Source of the DNA: Candidatus Uhrbacteria bacterium RIFOXYB12_FULL_58_10
Lineage (GTDB): Bacteria > Patescibacteriota > Patescibacteriia > UBA9934 > GWF2-40-263
NCBI GenBank assembly: GCA_943348955.1
Contig: CALQZE010000023.1
Coordinates: 1-6,578, forward strand
DNA length: 6,578 bases
Direction: 5' to 3'
Shown piece by piece: positions 1 to 5,195 of the stretch. Below the pieces are notes generated by a model. The model had not been told where the DNA came from. It worked only from the letters and a program-made list of their open reading frames with translations, and did not search any database. Every line of letters begins with the position of its first letter. Position 1 is the first letter of the stretch. A program made the translations under genes and the position numbers.

Positions 1-379
1 CCTCAGCGGAAGTGTAGGCCTGTTCGTCGGTTCGTTCTCCTGCTTGTGACGCTTGGAAGATGCGTTCTGCGGCAACATCCGGATCTACATCAAGAAAAAG
101 TTTGAATGAGTTTGGAATGAAATGCCAGGATAATCGTCCGTCGATGACAAAGGATTCATTTCTCTCGCCGAGAGATGTTTGATAATCATCAACGTCTTTG
201 TCTGTAAATGCTTCAGATTCTCCAAGTGCATTCAGTTCATCAATAGTCATTCCGCGTTCTTTTGCCATTTTTCCACGCAAATCACCAACGGAATACCACG
301 GAACATTTAATTTTTCCGATAGGCGTTTAACGATCGTTGTTTTTCCAGAACCCGGAAGTCCTGTGATGGTGATAATCAT
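1..379 (-). CDS. Cytidylate kinase-like P-loop kinase (C-terminus cut by window edge)
   Basis: The first 126 residues are visible; the gene runs off the left edge. The protein opens directly on a beta strand and Walker A loop (residues 7-14, GLPGSGKT). Then comes a stretch resembling the archaeal-type cytidylate kinase signature (residues 32-49, VGDLRGKMAKERGMTIDE) and a conserved F-V-I-D-G-R-L segment (77-83), the usual NMP-binding/Walker B-like strand of this family. The family phosphorylates CMP or dCMP with ATP in the cytosol. The fold could equally be named AAA_33 or adenylate kinase-like, and the lid and C-terminus cannot be seen, so substrate is inferred. The ATG at 377-379 is chosen because the P-loop begins within seven residues, as expected. 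No Shine-Dalgarno precedes it. It lies 37 bases downstream of the pseudouridine synthase gene and is probably cotranscribed with it. Confidence 0.75.
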   Translation of the reverse strand, partial: MIITITGLPGSGKTTIVKRLSEKLNVPWYSVGDLRGKMAKERGMTIDELNALGESEAFTDKDVDDYQTSLGERNESFVIDGRLSWHFIPNSFKLFLDVDPDVAAERIFQASQAGERTDEQAYTSAE

Positions 380-416
380 AGTGCGAGAAGCGAAATGTTT
401 TATCTTCACGTTGTCA

Positions 417-1361
417 TTATGTTTTTGGGAATGATGCCAAAATTGCTTTTAATTCTTTTGGAAGGGGAGATTTGAATGTTTTCTGTTTTCCGTTTGCAAG
501 TTTGATGGTTAAAGATTCTGCATGAAGAAATACCCGTCCGAATTCTTTCTCTCGAATATGGCGCATGTTTTTAACATGATATAAACGATCGCCCATCACT
601 GGGTGGTTGAGTGCAAGGAAGTGAACGCGAATTTGGTGAGTACGTCCCGTAAGAATGCGTACGTTTACAAGTGTGGCGTTCTTGAAACGTTCAACAACGT
701 CATATTCTGTAATGGCTTCTTTTCCGACCTGATCACCTGTACGTGCGACCATGCGACCTTGGCGTTTTGATCGACTTATTGCAAAGTTGATTGTGTCGTG
801 TTCTTTTGGAAGGGTTCCGTAAACAAGAGCTGTGTAGTTTTTTTTGACGGTACGTTTTTGAAATTGTTCTTTTAAATTTTCAAACATGGCCTGTGTTTTT
901 GCAATGACCATCACTCCAGAAACATCTTTGTCGATGCGATGCACAATACCGGGCCGAACATTTTTGTGTCCAGGAAGAAGGGAAGGATCTCCGACTTTTT
1001 TCATCTTGGGATGTAATTTCAACAAAATATCCGCAACGTTTGGTCGTGAGTCCGCATCATTCGAACGATGAACAATTAATCCTGCGGGTTTGTTCACAAC
1101 GATAATATCATCGTCTTCAAATAAAACTTCCAAATCCGGAGCGATCTGTTTTTTTGCGCGTGTTGTTGCAGAAATTTTTGGATAAAAAACAACGTCATTC
1201 AATTCAAGAAATGCATGTACTTTGCATGGATCCCCGTTAAGAGTGACTTCACCAGACTTGATGTATTTTTGAATTTGGGATCGGGTAATCGGCATGATCT
1301 TTGTGAGAACATGATCAATACGCTTCCCTTTGTTGGTTTCGTCAATGGTCAGTTTAGGCAT
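417..1361 (-). CDS. RluA-family pseudouridine synthase with S4 domain (RluC/RluD type)
   Basis: A 314-residue protein of normal length for the RluC/RluD branch. The N-terminus is an S4-type RNA-binding domain (about 13-65; ITRSQIQKYIKSGEVTLNG is the diagnostic stretch). The catalytic domain begins near 80 with a typical strand (DDIIVVNKPAGLIVH, 84-98). The catalytic motif HRIDKDVSG is at 141-149, with Asp144 the expected catalytic aspartate. The LTGRTHQIRVHF motif is at 237-248 and FLHAESL at 278-284. These enzymes isomerise uridine to pseudouridine in rRNA (or tRNA) in the cytosol; which uridine is modified cannot be told from sequence alone. All family motifs are intact. No Shine-Dalgarno precedes the ATG at 1361. 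The upstream microprotein gene ends 8 bases before it and the kinase gene follows by 37 bases, suggesting one transcript. Confidence 0.93.
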   Translation of the reverse strand: MPKLTIDETNKGKRIDHVLTKIMPITRSQIQKYIKSGEVTLNGDPCKVHAFLELNDVVFYPKISATTRAKKQIAPDLEVLFEDDDIIVVNKPAGLIVHRSNDADSRPNVADILLKLHPKMKKVGDPSLLPGHKNVRPGIVHRIDKDVSGVMVIAKTQAMFENLKEQFQKRTVKKNYTALVYGTLPKEHDTINFAISRSKRQGRMVARTGDQVGKEAITEYDVVERFKNATLVNVRILTGRTHQIRVHFLALNHPVMGDRLYHVKNMRHIREKEFGRVFLHAESLTIKLANGKQKTFKSPLPKELKAILASFPKT

Positions 1362-1369
1362 AGAGAAGG

Positions 1370-1540
1370 TTAGAGAATATTGATCCGATCAAAAATCCCA
1401 AAGAATAAAATTAAAATCACCGCCGCAATGATAATGAACATCATTCCATCCACTCCGTGATGGTTGTGCTCATGATGTGCACGCCTGCGAAAATAAATTC
1501 CAAAGATCAAAAACAAGATTCCGAGAATGAGATAGGGCAT
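1370..1540 (-). CDS. Small His-rich two-helix membrane protein, unknown function
   Basis: A 56-residue open frame. It has a hydrophobic helix (about 2-17), a basic turn (RRR, 18-20), a histidine cluster HHEHNHH (22-28, five His in seven residues), a second hydrophobic helix (about 33-50) and a short polar tail. I do not recognise a family. The frame stays open further upstream, but that extension would be read from the tRNA-Ile gene, so the ATG at 1538-1540 is preferred. It starts 8 bases after the encoded CCA of the tRNA and ends 8 bases before the RluA-family gene. The dense packing, two-helix hydrophobicity and clean stop argue that it is real. The His cluster might bind metal, but nothing else supports that. 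A non-coding spacer with a chance open frame remains possible. Confidence 0.6.
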   Translation of the reverse strand: MPYLILGILFLIFGIYFRRRAHHEHNHHGVDGMMFIIIAAVILILFFGIFDRINIL

Positions 1541-1548
1541 AAAGATGG

Positions 1549-1625
1549 TGGTGGGCGTGCCTGGATTCGAACCAGGGACCACAAAGGTATAAGCTTTGCG
1601 CTCTAACCAGCTGAGCTACACGCCC
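1549..1625 (-). tRNA. tRNA-Ile (anticodon UAU), CCA encoded
   Basis: A complete cloverleaf is readable on the minus strand. The acceptor stem GGGCGTG pairs with CACGCCC (1619-1625 with 1553-1559). D stem GCTC/GAGC, anticodon stem CAAAG/CTTTG, T stem CCTGG/CCAGG with a TTCGAAT loop, discriminator A and an encoded CCA (1549-1551) are all present. The anticodon loop is CTTATAC, giving anticodon UAU (1589-1591), which reads AUA. Most bacteria read AUA with a CAU tRNA modified to lysidine, so this is uncommon. C4-G69, U12-A23 and A73 agree with known E. coli isoleucine identity positions, while C38 and A29-U41 do not. No convincing promoter was found; a stem-loop lies immediately upstream. The microprotein gene starts 8 bases downstream. 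Confidence 0.95.
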
Positions 1626-1672
1626 GAATGAGAGAAATATCCAAACCAAAGGTTTGAGTATTTCTGAATGAG
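1626..1672. repeat. Stem-loop exactly flanked by 7-bp direct repeats GAATGAG
   Basis: A 33-base imperfect palindrome (1633-1665) consists of AGAAATA + TC + CAAACC, loop AAA, then GGTTTG + AG + TATTTCT. That is 7 and 6 paired bases around a two-base mismatch/wobble. It is abutted on both sides, with no gap, by GAATGAG (1626-1632 and 1666-1672). The right-hand edge of the tRNA-Ile gene touches the first repeat. The arrangement looks like a tiny palindromic insertion with a target duplication, or a 5'-leader hairpin of the tRNA transcript. No transposase is present and function is unknown. Confidence 0.5.
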
Positions 1673-1807
1673 TCGTGTAACTTTGGCCAACAGCCAACAC
1701 CACACGCCCTTTTATGGGGCTTTTACAACTTCTTTACGTTTGAGTCCTTGAATTTCTTTGTTACAACACTTTATCTCATTGCTTCATGTTGGTCGAGAGG
1801 TTACAAT

Positions 1808-1811
1808 GGAG
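1808..1811 (+). promoter_or_regulatory. Shine-Dalgarno GGAG deciding the start at 1817
   Basis: GGAG lies five bases before the ATG at 1817. It is the only clear Shine-Dalgarno among the genes whose start is visible here. It favours the 1817 start over a TTG at 1748 that would extend the same frame by 23 residues. Confidence 0.65.
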
Positions 1812-1816
1812 TCGTT

Positions 1817-2293
1817 ATGGATGCTGGGATTTCTTCATTTGTCATTTTTCTCGCGATTATCTGGTTTTTGTTCTACTGGGTTTTTGGTGGAGTTTTTTTT
1901 GCAATCATCGCCATCCTTCGTCTTGGTCGTGTGCGTAAGGTTCGATTCAGCTGTTTGTTCACGTTGATTTCTGTCGCTTTTGCGACCGGAGCCTCTTATA
2001 TTGGTGTACACTCTGCGGAACAATCCATTCGAGCTTGTACAGTCGATGTGGCGAGTAAAGCAAAAACGATTATTGCGGTGATTGGATGCGGATTCGGTGC
2101 AATCATGGGATCATTCTTGATTGGGATTGTTCTTCTTATTTTGTGTGGATTTATTTTGATGAGTCTTTCAAAATCAAAAACAAAACCATGGTTTCTTCTG
2201 CATCAAACAGAACAAGGAGAGACGGAGGAGGAAACAACAGAGGCTGTGATAGACATTCAAGCTATCCCAACGAAAAAAAGTAAATTCTTCTAA
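1817..2293 (+). CDS. Hypothetical multi-pass membrane protein
   Basis: A 158-residue protein that I do not recognise. A hydrophobic stretch covers residues 7-34 (one long helix or a tight hairpin). A basic cytoplasmic-type loop follows (35-43, with five Arg/Lys), then a second helix (45-64) and an apparently exterior polar loop (65-83). A long glycine-rich hydrophobic segment (85-116) holds small residues spaced as in helix-packing glycine zippers. The C-terminal tail (about 117-158) is charged, first basic, then glutamate-rich, then lysine at the end. By the positive-inside rule the 35-43 loop and the tail are cytoplasmic. The start is set by the GGAG at 1808-1811. No strong promoter was found in 1673-1816. 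The gene stands alone on its strand, divergent from the tRNA-Ile unit, and ends 77 bases before tRNA-Val, which has its own promoter. Confidence 0.75.
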   Translation: MDAGISSFVIFLAIIWFLFYWVFGGVFFAIIAILRLGRVRKVRFSCLFTLISVAFATGASYIGVHSAEQSIRACTVDVASKAKTIIAVIGCGFGAIMGSFLIGIVLLILCGFILMSLSKSKTKPWFLLHQTEQGETEEETTEAVIDIQAIPTKKSKFF

Positions 2294-2327
2294 GAACACT
2301 TGAGACGTCATCAATAAACAGTGTGTC

Positions 2328-2356
2328 TTGACGATTCTGCCGTTTTTCATTATTAT
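2328..2356 (+). promoter_or_regulatory. Sigma70-type promoter of tRNA-Val
   Basis: TTGACG (2328-2333), a 17-base spacer and TATTAT (2351-2356) match the -35 and -10 consensus at five of six positions each. Transcription would start near 2363, leaving about 8 bases of leader before the tRNA at 2371. An 8-base direct repeat, ATTCTGCC, occurs in the spacer (2334-2341) and again just after the -10 (2355-2362), 21 bases apart. It may be chance. Confidence 0.85.
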
Positions 2357-2370
2357 TCTGCCACATCCAC

Positions 2371-2447
2371 GGGCGATTAGCTCACTTGGTTAGAGCGCTA
2401 CATTGACATTGTAGAGGTGACTGGTTCGAGTCCAGTATCGCCCACCA
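2371..2447 (+). tRNA. tRNA-Val (anticodon GAC), CCA encoded
   Basis: A complete cloverleaf: acceptor GGGCGAT/ATCGCCC, D stem GCTC/GAGC, anticodon stem CTACA/TGTAG with loop TTGACAT (anticodon GAC at 2405-2407, reading GUC and GUU), T stem ACTGG/CCAGT with loop TTCGAGT, discriminator A and encoded CCA (2445-2447). It has its own promoter upstream and is followed one base later by a strong terminator hairpin, so it is a monocistronic tRNA unit. Confidence 0.97.
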
Positions 2448-2448
2448 C

Positions 2449-2479
2449 AAAAAGCAGATGATTAAATCATCTGCTTTTT
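2449..2479. terminator. Bidirectional intrinsic terminator between tRNA-Val and cca
   Basis: A perfect 13-bp stem (AAAAAGCAGATGA, 2449-2461, with its complement 2467-2479) closes a five-base loop. The GC-containing core (GCAGATGA) is flanked by an A-run on the left and a T-run on the right. It therefore works as a hairpin plus U-tract for the plus-strand tRNA-Val and, read the other way, for the minus-strand cca gene, whose stop codon lies 4 bases away. Confidence 0.9.
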
Positions 2480-2483
2480 GTTT

Positions 2484-3851
2484 TCAATTGATTTGTTTTC
2501 GAACCCAATCTAATGCCGCTTCTCGACTGAGCAGATGTCCGTCGAGTTGCTTGTCGCGCACTTCTTCAATAAGTTCTCGCACACGCATTCCTTCCGGAAT
2601 ACCCAGACGGATAATATCTTCTCCAGAAAGAAGCGTTGGAATTGGTTCATGTTCTTCACACTTCCAACGAGTGCAGATTTCATCTCGACGTTTATGTGCA
2701 GCGTTTAAAATCTGATCTTTTCCCATGTGTTTTAAAATTTCCAGATGAAGTTTTCCGTGTTCACTCATGAACTGTTTTTCAAATTGCGATGCACGCATTG
2801 TTGTGACATCTCCATGTGTCAGTGTTTGCGCAAGCTTTTGGATGATCCACAGCACACGATCAGACTCGACGCGTCGGAGTGATTGTTTGCTGATGGTAGA
2901 AAGACCCGTAAAAGAAAGAGTTGTCTTTGCTTCTTCTTCTGTTAATTCGCGAAGCAATAAAATAATGGCATGTTCCATGTGTGTTCCGTTTGGAACAGGT
3001 AAAAGTTTTAAGAGAGGATCGAGGTAATGTTCATCAATTTTTGCATGTCTCCAAACACTTGGAAATAATTCTTCAAGCGCACGACTCTCTAAAAGAAGTT
3101 TGATGGTAATTTGCGGATTGGCTAAAAGTGATTTTGATAATTCCTCCCCAATAGTTTCACGAGCAACAACAAATTCATTTTTTCCTTCTTCTTTTCGCAT
3201 CCGATTCAGTCGGGGAACATTGTGAATCATGGCATCCCACGTGTGCGATTCTATTTCAAATGAAAGTTCTGCAGCAAATCGGATTCCACGTAAAATACGG
3301 GTAAGATCCTCTTGAAAACGATCGGCTGGATTCCCGACGGCGCGTAACGTCTTTGTCTTCAGATCTGCTTGTCCGTGGTAAGGATCGATCAATTCTCTTG
3401 TTCGAAAATTAAAAGCCATCGCATTTACTGTAAAATCACGACGCATGAGGTCATTTTCGATCGGAAGTGATGGATCTGATTGCGTTTCAAAATCGCGATA
3501 ACCTCCGAGTGAGTTCGGAAGAGGGGATTCGGTTCTCGGTAATGTAATGTCAATAAAACGAGTATTTGATACGTGAAATCCTTTCGGTAAAAATTTAAAT
3601 ACTTCAAAATTTTTACCCGCGCGCTCAATGGATCCTTGTGTTGCAAACCAGGCTTCAATTTCCGGTACGGACAAGTTGCAAATCACAAAATCGTAATCTG
3701 CATTTTTAACATCGCGGTGTAATAATAAATCTCTCACGGCGCCGCCAACCAAAAATAAATCTGCTTGTGGAAACGTTTTTAAAAAACGATCAATAAAAAA
3801 AAGTTGCGGCTGCAATTTGAGAAAAGAAAAAAAATCCTCCGAAATGTTCAT
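2484..3851 (-). CDS. cca: CCA-adding enzyme (class II tRNA nucleotidyltransferase)
   Basis: A 455-residue protein from the chosen ATG. The nucleotidyltransferase head has LFLVGGAVRD (32-41; GG-x-x-RD motif) and the metal-binding DYD pair (Asp52, Asp54). RRDFTVNAM follows at 137-145 and EDLTRILRGIRF at 181-192. The motif often written ERI-x-x-EL reads ETIGEEL (232-238). The C-terminal helical part is HD-like but lacks a readable His-Asp metal site, and ends with the family's LLSGEDIIRLGI segment (about 407-418). The enzyme builds or repairs the 3' CCA of tRNAs with CTP and ATP in the cytosol. Both tRNAs here encode CCA, so repair is the likely role for them. Another ATG at 3869 adds six residues but overlaps the -10 box, so 3851 is preferred. 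The stop is TGA. Poly(A) polymerase is a less likely alternative. Confidence 0.92.
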   Translation of the reverse strand: MNISEDFFSFLKLQPQLFFIDRFLKTFPQADLFLVGGAVRDLLLHRDVKNADYDFVICNLSVPEIEAWFATQGSIERAGKNFEVFKFLPKGFHVSNTRFIDITLPRTESPLPNSLGGYRDFETQSDPSLPIENDLMRRDFTVNAMAFNFRTRELIDPYHGQADLKTKTLRAVGNPADRFQEDLTRILRGIRFAAELSFEIESHTWDAMIHNVPRLNRMRKEEGKNEFVVARETIGEELSKSLLANPQITIKLLLESRALEELFPSVWRHAKIDEHYLDPLLKLLPVPNGTHMEHAIILLLRELTEEEAKTTLSFTGLSTISKQSLRRVESDRVLWIIQKLAQTLTHGDVTTMRASQFEKQFMSEHGKLHLEILKHMGKDQILNAAHKRRDEICTRWKCEEHEPIPTLLSGEDIIRLGIPEGMRVRELIEEVRDKQLDGHLLSREAALDWVRKQIN

Positions 3852-3860
3852 ACAAAAAAC

Positions 3861-3889
3861 AGTATACATGTTTTTGTCTTTTGATTGAA
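3861..3889 (-). promoter_or_regulatory. cca: Promoter of cca, nearly leaderless
   Basis: On the minus strand, TTCAAT (3889-3884), a 17-base spacer and TATACT (3866-3861) form a plausible sigma70-type promoter with a five-of-six -10. Only nine bases separate the -10 from the ATG at 3851. The RNA would therefore begin zero to about three bases before the start codon, which agrees with the absence of any ribosome binding site. Confidence 0.6.
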
Positions 3890-3929
3890 TGGATTTGGAG
3901 AGACAATCTGTTTATTTATTGTGAAGATC

Positions 3930-3943
3930 GAACAATTTTGTTC
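3930..3943. promoter_or_regulatory. 14-bp inverted repeat, candidate operator in the divergent region
   Basis: GAACAA-TT-TTGTTC is a perfect dyad. It lies 11 bases upstream of the -35 of the cohesin operon and about 40 bases upstream of the cca -35. A second, offset inverted pair, TGTGAA (3920-3925) and TTCACA (3941-3946), overlaps it. The location suits a regulator of the plus-strand promoter, but no regulator is encoded in the window and the motif matches no site I recognise. Confidence 0.35.
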
Positions 3944-3954
3944 ACACATCTCTT

Positions 3955-3983
3955 TTGTCCCTTGCGAAACAACATGGTATAAT
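3955..3983 (+). promoter_or_regulatory. Promoter of the cohesin-dockerin operon (extended -10)
   Basis: TTGTCC (3955-3960), a 17-base spacer and a perfect TATAAT (3978-3983) preceded by TGG, the extended -10 TGn pattern. The predicted RNA start is near 3990, giving a 5' leader of about 60 bases before the ATG at 4049. No other convincing promoter appears before the two following genes. Confidence 0.8.
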
Positions 3984-3995
3984 TTTAAAGAACTT

Positions 3996-4013
3996 TTGAC
4001 GCAAAGACGTCAA
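3996..4013 (+). promoter_or_regulatory. Small hairpin in the 5' leader of the cohesin operon
   Basis: TTGACG (3996-4001) and CGTCAA (4008-4013) are complementary around a six-base loop. The hairpin would lie at the very 5' end of the predicted transcript, where it could stabilise the RNA. It has no U-tract, so it is not a terminator. It is short and may be chance. Confidence 0.3.
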
Positions 4014-4048
4014 TTACATTTATTTTGGATCGTTAAACTTTTTAGCCT

Positions 4049-5143
4049 ATGAAAAAATTCGTCGCCATGTTTCTTTCGTTGGCGTTTGCAATGACAAGTT
4101 TTGGTGTGTCTTTACCGGCTCTTGCTGCAGGAACAGGGATGATGACTTTTTCACCTACGAGTGAATCTGTTAAAACAGGAGATAGCTTTACAGTTGGCGT
4201 TGAAGTGAATCCAAACGGAGCGTCGCTTGATACGATTCGTGTTGAACTGAGCTATGATCCAACGAAACTCTCTGCAACGGTGTTTAAGGTCGGGTCGTTG
4301 TTTCCGAACTTAACCCCTTCTTACAGCATTAACAATGCTGCGGGTGTTGTAAGTTTCGGGGCCTATAAGTTTGGACCCGCTGTAACAAAAGCGGGCACAT
4401 TCGGAATTGTGACGTTTCATGCAATTTCATCCGGAACATCCAAAATCTCTTTGTTAAATACATCAAAGATGATTCAGGACGGAACAGAGACAATCAATAC
4501 AGATGCACTTGGTTCCGTTACGGTTGTTGTTGATGGTGTTGGGATAACAACCCCAGCCGCTCAAGCATCACCTGTGTCTACATTGATCCATGATCCTTCC
4601 AAATATGAAGAGTTGCTTGCCGCTCTCGGATTGGTAAGTAAACCTGCTGATTTTGCAAAATACAAAGCATTGGTAAAATCTGACGCTCTTGCATTCAAGG
4701 TGAGTCTGACAGATGCACAACAAATGGCAATTGCAAACTTCATTACGTATGGAGCTTCTGCAGAAACAATAAAACTTGGAGCGGGTGAACGTCGTGCAGT
4801 GATACGCGATTATTTTGAGACCGTTGGACGTCCGGATGTGATTTGGAATGATATTCAACGCATGTCTACGGGTCAAAAATTGATTAACCGTAATTTGGCA
4901 AAAGAGCAATCACAAGTAACTCTTGTGCTTTCTAAATTCAAGATGATGGTCGGACACAATCCAAATTTTAAGGTTCTCGCAGAAGACATTGCTTGGAATA
5001 CGATGATGTATCGTATTCGTTTTCCACGTAATTTGGTCTTGGAACAACAAGGAATCGTGAAGTTTAAAAAGATTTTTAAACACACGCCGGTTACTCCGCT
5101 TGAGTGGTCGATTGTGCGAGCTCTCGGATACGCGTTAAAATAA
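4049..5143 (+). CDS. Secreted cohesin-domain protein with C-terminal helical repeats
   Basis: 364 residues. A signal peptide (1-27) has a KK n-region, a hydrophobic core and a PALA-A cleavage site. Residues about 30-162 resemble a type I-like cohesin: MTFSPTSESVKTGDSF opens it, VNPNG..LDTIRVELSYDPTKL (53-74) is its most typical part, and GVVSFG (99-104) and VTFHAISSGTSKISLL (121-136) follow. A short linker leads to an all-helical region (about 180-364) containing LGAGERRAVI (243-252) and repeated F-x(7)-P-x(5)-W/A-x-x-I units. From memory, similar LGAGER helical repeats occur in surface proteins of Patescibacteria; I cannot verify this here. Cohesins bind dockerins, and the next gene encodes one. 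The protein is exported, and no sortase motif or C-terminal anchor is visible. The ATG is fixed by the signal peptide; no Shine-Dalgarno precedes it. Function beyond binding is unknown. Confidence 0.85.
   Translation: MKKFVAMFLSLAFAMTSFGVSLPALAAGTGMMTFSPTSESVKTGDSFTVGVEVNPNGASLDTIRVELSYDPTKLSATVFKVGSLFPNLTPSYSINNAAGVVSFGAYKFGPAVTKAGTFGIVTFHAISSGTSKISLLNTSKMIQDGTETINTDALGSVTVVVDGVGITTPAAQASPVSTLIHDPSKYEELLAALGLVSKPADFAKYKALVKSDALAFKVSLTDAQQMAIANFITYGASAETIKLGAGERRAVIRDYFETVGRPDVIWNDIQRMSTGQKLINRNLAKEQSQVTLVLSKFKMMVGHNPNFKVLAEDIAWNTMMYRIRFPRNLVLEQQGIVKFKKIFKHTPVTPLEWSIVRALGYALK
4889..5089 (+). repeat. Protein-level internal repeat in the cohesin protein's C-terminus
   Basis: Two units align: RNLAKEQ...LSKFKMMVGHNP (residues 281-305) and RNLVLEQ...VKFKKIFKHTP (327-347). 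Both begin with RNL-x-x-EQ and end with a F-K helix and a Pro turn. A more diverged relative, DYFETVGRPDVIWNDIQR (254-271), precedes them. The repeats are visible in protein but not as DNA identity, so the duplication is old. Confidence 0.55.
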
Positions 5144-5195
5144 ACGTTGACTTACTTCATCTCCTGTATCAATCGAAGCGTTTATAAACAAAATT

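Noticed and set aside
198..434. 78-residue plus-strand open frame opposite the kinase
   Set aside because: It is antisense to a P-loop kinase with intact motifs; no domain or start signal supports it.
1547..1552. Doubled CCA (CCACCA) after tRNA-Ile, like the degradation tag added to unstable tRNAs
   Set aside because: That tag is added enzymatically to tRNAs with weak acceptor stems. This stem is strong and the second CCA is most likely ordinary downstream sequence.
1470..1703. 77-residue minus-strand open frame across tRNA-Ile
   Set aside because: It is read through the tRNA and its leader hairpin and overlaps the microprotein in another frame; composition is not protein-like.
1702..1709. 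Second copy of ACACGCCC, matching the tRNA-Ile 5' end at 1618-1625, as a possible attachment site
   Set aside because: Only 8 bases are shared and there is no integrase, so chance is likely.
1748..1816. TTG-initiated 23-residue extension of the membrane protein
   Set aside because: The ATG at 1817 has GGAG five bases upstream, while the TTG has no ribosome binding site.
2484..2486. TGA of cca as possible glycine codon (Gracilibacteria-type code)
   Set aside because: It falls exactly at the expected C-terminus and 4 bases before a terminator, and none of the recognised genes needs TGA as sense.
3920..3946. CRP-type site TGTGA...TCACA
   Set aside because: The spacing between TGTGA and TCACA half-sites is far longer than the 6 bases CRP needs.
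5144..5195. TTGACT (5147-5152) as an internal promoter for the dockerin gene
   Set aside because: No -10 lies 16-18 bases downstream; the nearest, TATAAA at 5183, is 30 bases away.
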